Of a DNA stretch of 6,070 nucleotides, positions 4,082 to 6,070 are shown piece by piece. The number at the start of each line of letters is the position of its first letter. Position 1 is the first letter of the stretch. The stretch is from positions 1 through 6,070 of the forward strand of contig JAGBGW010000267.1 of NCBI GenBank assembly GCA_017935825.1. The letters run 5' to 3'. The notes under the pieces are model-generated. The model was not told the origin of the DNA, did not search any database, and worked only from the letters and a program-made list of their open reading frames with translations. Both the position numbers and the translations under genes were made by a program. The stretch comes from Clostridia bacterium. Its GTDB lineage: Bacteria; Bacillota; Clostridia; Christensenellales; Maliibacteriaceae.

Positions 4082-6070
4082 ATGGCACAGACAAAATCGA
4101 CCTCTGCAAGCATTGATGTACGCAAGCAGGAGATCCTTTTGGCTATCTCTGACAAGCTTCGTCAGCACTTTGGCCGTACCATTGAGGATGCTACCGTAAA
4201 TCATCTTTATAAAGCAGTGGCCCTTGTTGCCCGCGACGAGATCGTCGGCAAGTGGACTGCAACGCGCTATGCCCGCGTCAAGCAGCAGAAAAAGCGCGTA
4301 TACTACCTGTCCATCGAGTTTTTGATCGGTCGTTCCCTTTCGACCAACCTGATCAACCTTTGCAAGGATGATGCATTCCGCCTTGCTCTGGCAGACCTGA
4401 ACATCACCCTGCCCGAGATCGAGGATGCAGAGCCTGAAGCAGCACTTGGCAACGGCGGTCTTGGCCGTCTTGCAGCATGCTTTATGGACTCTCTTGCTAC
4501 CCTTGACCTTCCTGCAATGGGCTGCGGCATCCGTTATGAATACGGTCTTTTCAAGCAGCACATCGTGGGCGGTCAGCAGGTGGAGCTGCCCGACTCTTGG
4601 CTGGACGACGGCAACATCTGGGAAGTCCCCTGCCCCGACGACAGCATGGAAGTCACCTTCGGCGGCCGCGTTGTGGAAGACTGGTCCGGGGGCAAGCTGC
4701 GCGTGCGCTATGAAGGCGCTACCCGCGTCATCGCAATGCCCTACGATATCCCCGTGATGGGTTATGACACCGACACCGCACTTTCCCTTCGTCTTTGGAG
4801 CGCAAAGGCACCCAAGACCATCGACATGGCAGCATTTGCAAGCGGTGACTACCTGCGTGCAAGCGAAGAAAAGGAACTGGCTGAGGTCATCTCCAAGGTC
4901 CTGTATCCCGCAGACGATCATCTGCAGGGCAAGACCCTTCGCCTCAAGCAGCACTACTTCTTCACCTCTGCAACCGTGCAGTACATCATCAAGGACTTCA
5001 AAAAGCGCTATCCCGGCAAGCCCCTTACCCAGCTTTCTGAAAAGGTCGTCATCCATATCAACGACACCCATCCTGCACTTGCGATCCCCGAGCTTATGCG
5101 AATCCTCATGGACGAGGAAGGCATGTCCTTTGACGATGCATATCGCGTAACCCGTGAAGTATTCTGCTACACCAACCACACCATCATGGCTGAGGCTCTG
5201 GAAAAGTGGCCCGCACAGCTGTATCGTGAACTTCTGCCCCGTATCTGGCAGATCACCGATGCCATCAACGAGCGCTACTGCGCTGAGCTCAACGGCTGCT
5301 TCCCCGGTCAGATGCAGCGCATCTCCGACATGGCGATCATCGCCTACGATCAGGTTCGCATGGCAAACCTGTCCGTAGCCATGAGCCACTGCGTAAACGG
5401 TGTATCCACCCTCCACGGTCAGATCCTTCGCGACGACGTTTTCCATAACTTCGTCCAGCACGAGGATAAGTTCATCGGCATCACCAACGGTATTACCCCC
5501 CGTCGCTGGCTGATGAAGGCCAACCCCGGTCTTGCAACTTTGCTTGACGAGACCATCGGCACCGCATGGCGCCATGATCTTATGAAGCTGGAAGACCTGG
5601 CACCCTACGCAGACGATGCAGCTTTCCGTGAAAAATTCGCAGATGTGAAGATGGAAAACAAGGTCCGCCTTGCCAACTGGTGCAAGCAGAACATGGGTGT
5701 GGACGTTGACCCCACCATGATCTTCGACTGCCAGGCAAAGCGTCTGCATGAGTATAAGCGTCAGCTGTTGAACCTGATGCACGTCATCGATCTTTACAAC
5801 CGTTTGAACGATGATCCCAACGCCGACATTCCGCCCCGTGTCTTCTTCTTTGCAGCAAAGGCAGCAGGCGGCTACTACATGGCAAAGCAGATCATCCGTC
5901 TGATCCACGCAGTGGCAGACATGATCGAGCGCAACCCCAAGACCCGCGGCAAACTGAAGGTAGTATTCCTTCCCAACTACCGTGTATCTTTGGCAGAGGT
6001 TTTGATCCCTGCAGCAGATATCAGCGAGCAGATCTCCACTGCAGGTCTGGAAGCCTCCGGCACCGGCAAC
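4082..6070 (+). CDS. glgP: Glycogen/alpha-glucan phosphorylase (C-terminus off the window)
   Basis: This enzyme releases glucose-1-phosphate from the non-reducing ends of glycogen or maltodextrin using phosphate and PLP, in the cytosol. The 663 visible codons show the GT35 motifs in order: YYLSIEFLIGR (74-84), LGNGGLGRLAACFMDSLATL (from 122), GIRYEYGLFKQ, HINDTHPALAIPELMR (325-340), NGVSTLHGQ, ITNGITPRRWL, CQAKRLHEYKRQLLN (550-564), FAAKAAGGYYMAK (K593 in the substrate-phosphate region, usually GKAAPGY) and EASGTGN (657-663). The PLP-binding lysine is two residues past the window edge. E. coli GlgP is 815 residues, so about 150 are missing. The ATG at 4082 follows GGGAGG at 4071-4076 by five bases. 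The gene has its own promoter, and no other glg gene is visible. Whether glycogen or maltodextrin is preferred cannot be told. The sense codons largely avoid TTA, CTA and TCA, which opens a long antisense frame. Confidence 0.97.
   Translation, partial: MAQTKSTSASIDVRKQEILLAISDKLRQHFGRTIEDATVNHLYKAVALVARDEIVGKWTATRYARVKQQKKRVYYLSIEFLIGRSLSTNLINLCKDDAFRLALADLNITLPEIEDAEPEAALGNGGLGRLAACFMDSLATLDLPAMGCGIRYEYGLFKQHIVGGQQVELPDSWLDDGNIWEVPCPDDSMEVTFGGRVVEDWSGGKLRVRYEGATRVIAMPYDIPVMGYDTDTALSLRLWSAKAPKTIDMAAFASGDYLRASEEKELAEVISKVLYPADDHLQGKTLRLKQHYFFTSATVQYIIKDFKKRYPGKPLTQLSEKVVIHINDTHPALAIPELMRILMDEEGMSFDDAYRVTREVFCYTNHTIMAEALEKWPAQLYRELLPRIWQITDAINERYCAELNGCFPGQMQRISDMAIIAYDQVRMANLSVAMSHCVNGVSTLHGQILRDDVFHNFVQHEDKFIGITNGITPRRWLMKANPGLATLLDETIGTAWRHDLMKLEDLAPYADDAAFREKFADVKMENKVRLANWCKQNMGVDVDPTMIFDCQAKRLHEYKRQLLNLMHVIDLYNRLNDDPNADIPPRVFFFAAKAAGGYYMAKQIIRLIHAVADMIERNPKTRGKLKVVFLPNYRVSLAEVLIPAADISEQISTAGLEASGTGN

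Noticed and set aside
4064..5908. A 614-codon open frame on the minus strand, antisense to glycogen phosphorylase
   Set aside because: It is codon-aligned with the sense gene and exists because the sense codons there avoid TTA, CTA and TCA. Its translation is rich in Val, Gly, Cys, His and Asp without a recognisable domain, and the sense frame carries every GT35 motif.
1..6070. CRISPR array, tRNA, rRNA, insertion sequence or phage genes
   Set aside because: No regularly spaced repeats, cloverleaf, rRNA segment, transposase or phage-type protein is seen on either strand.

Overview
The window looks like an ordinary chromosomal stretch from a Gram-positive, Clostridia-type gut bacterium. Three things point there. 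Every gene has a purine-rich GGAGG-like ribosome binding site and sigma-A-type promoters are easy to see. The proteins are Firmicutes-like. A CTCCCTCAGTCAGC-type intergenic repeat at 1530-1573 resembles one I recall from Faecalibacterium and other Oscillospiraceae. The genus is an inference; no rRNA or marker gene is present.

Layout, left to right. On the minus strand, 1-602 holds the first 200 codons of a purine nucleoside phosphorylase whose C-terminus lies off the left edge. Divergent from it on the plus strand is an acyl-ACP thioesterase (775-1482), driven by a near-consensus promoter at 712-741. Its 3' end has a bidirectional hairpin terminator and then a dispersed palindromic repeat that itself ends as a terminator. 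Three minus-strand genes follow, in transcription order: a flavodoxin-fold FMN/iron-sulfur-type oxidoreductase (3835 to 3287), an aldo/keto reductase (3133 to 2171) and a GNAT acetyltransferase (2109 to 1582). The first two have their own visible promoters. A hairpin terminator separates the aldo/keto reductase from the GNAT gene. Divergent again, on the plus strand, is glycogen/alpha-glucan phosphorylase (4082 to beyond 6070), cut by the window edge just before its PLP-binding lysine.

How the genes fit together: I see no single pathway. PNP serves purine salvage, the thioesterase fatty-acid release, the flavoprotein and aldo/keto reductase cytosolic redox chemistry, and GlgP glycogen breakdown. 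The only plausible functional unit is the flavoprotein plus aldo/keto reductase pair, with no visible terminator between them.

I did not find a convincing undescribed system. The observations most worth checking are a near-perfect 20-bp inverted repeat bracketing the flavoprotein gene, which could pair the 5' and 3' ends of its mRNA; the repeat at 1530-1573 with alternative pairings; and the terminator sitting directly in front of the GNAT gene with little room for a promoter.
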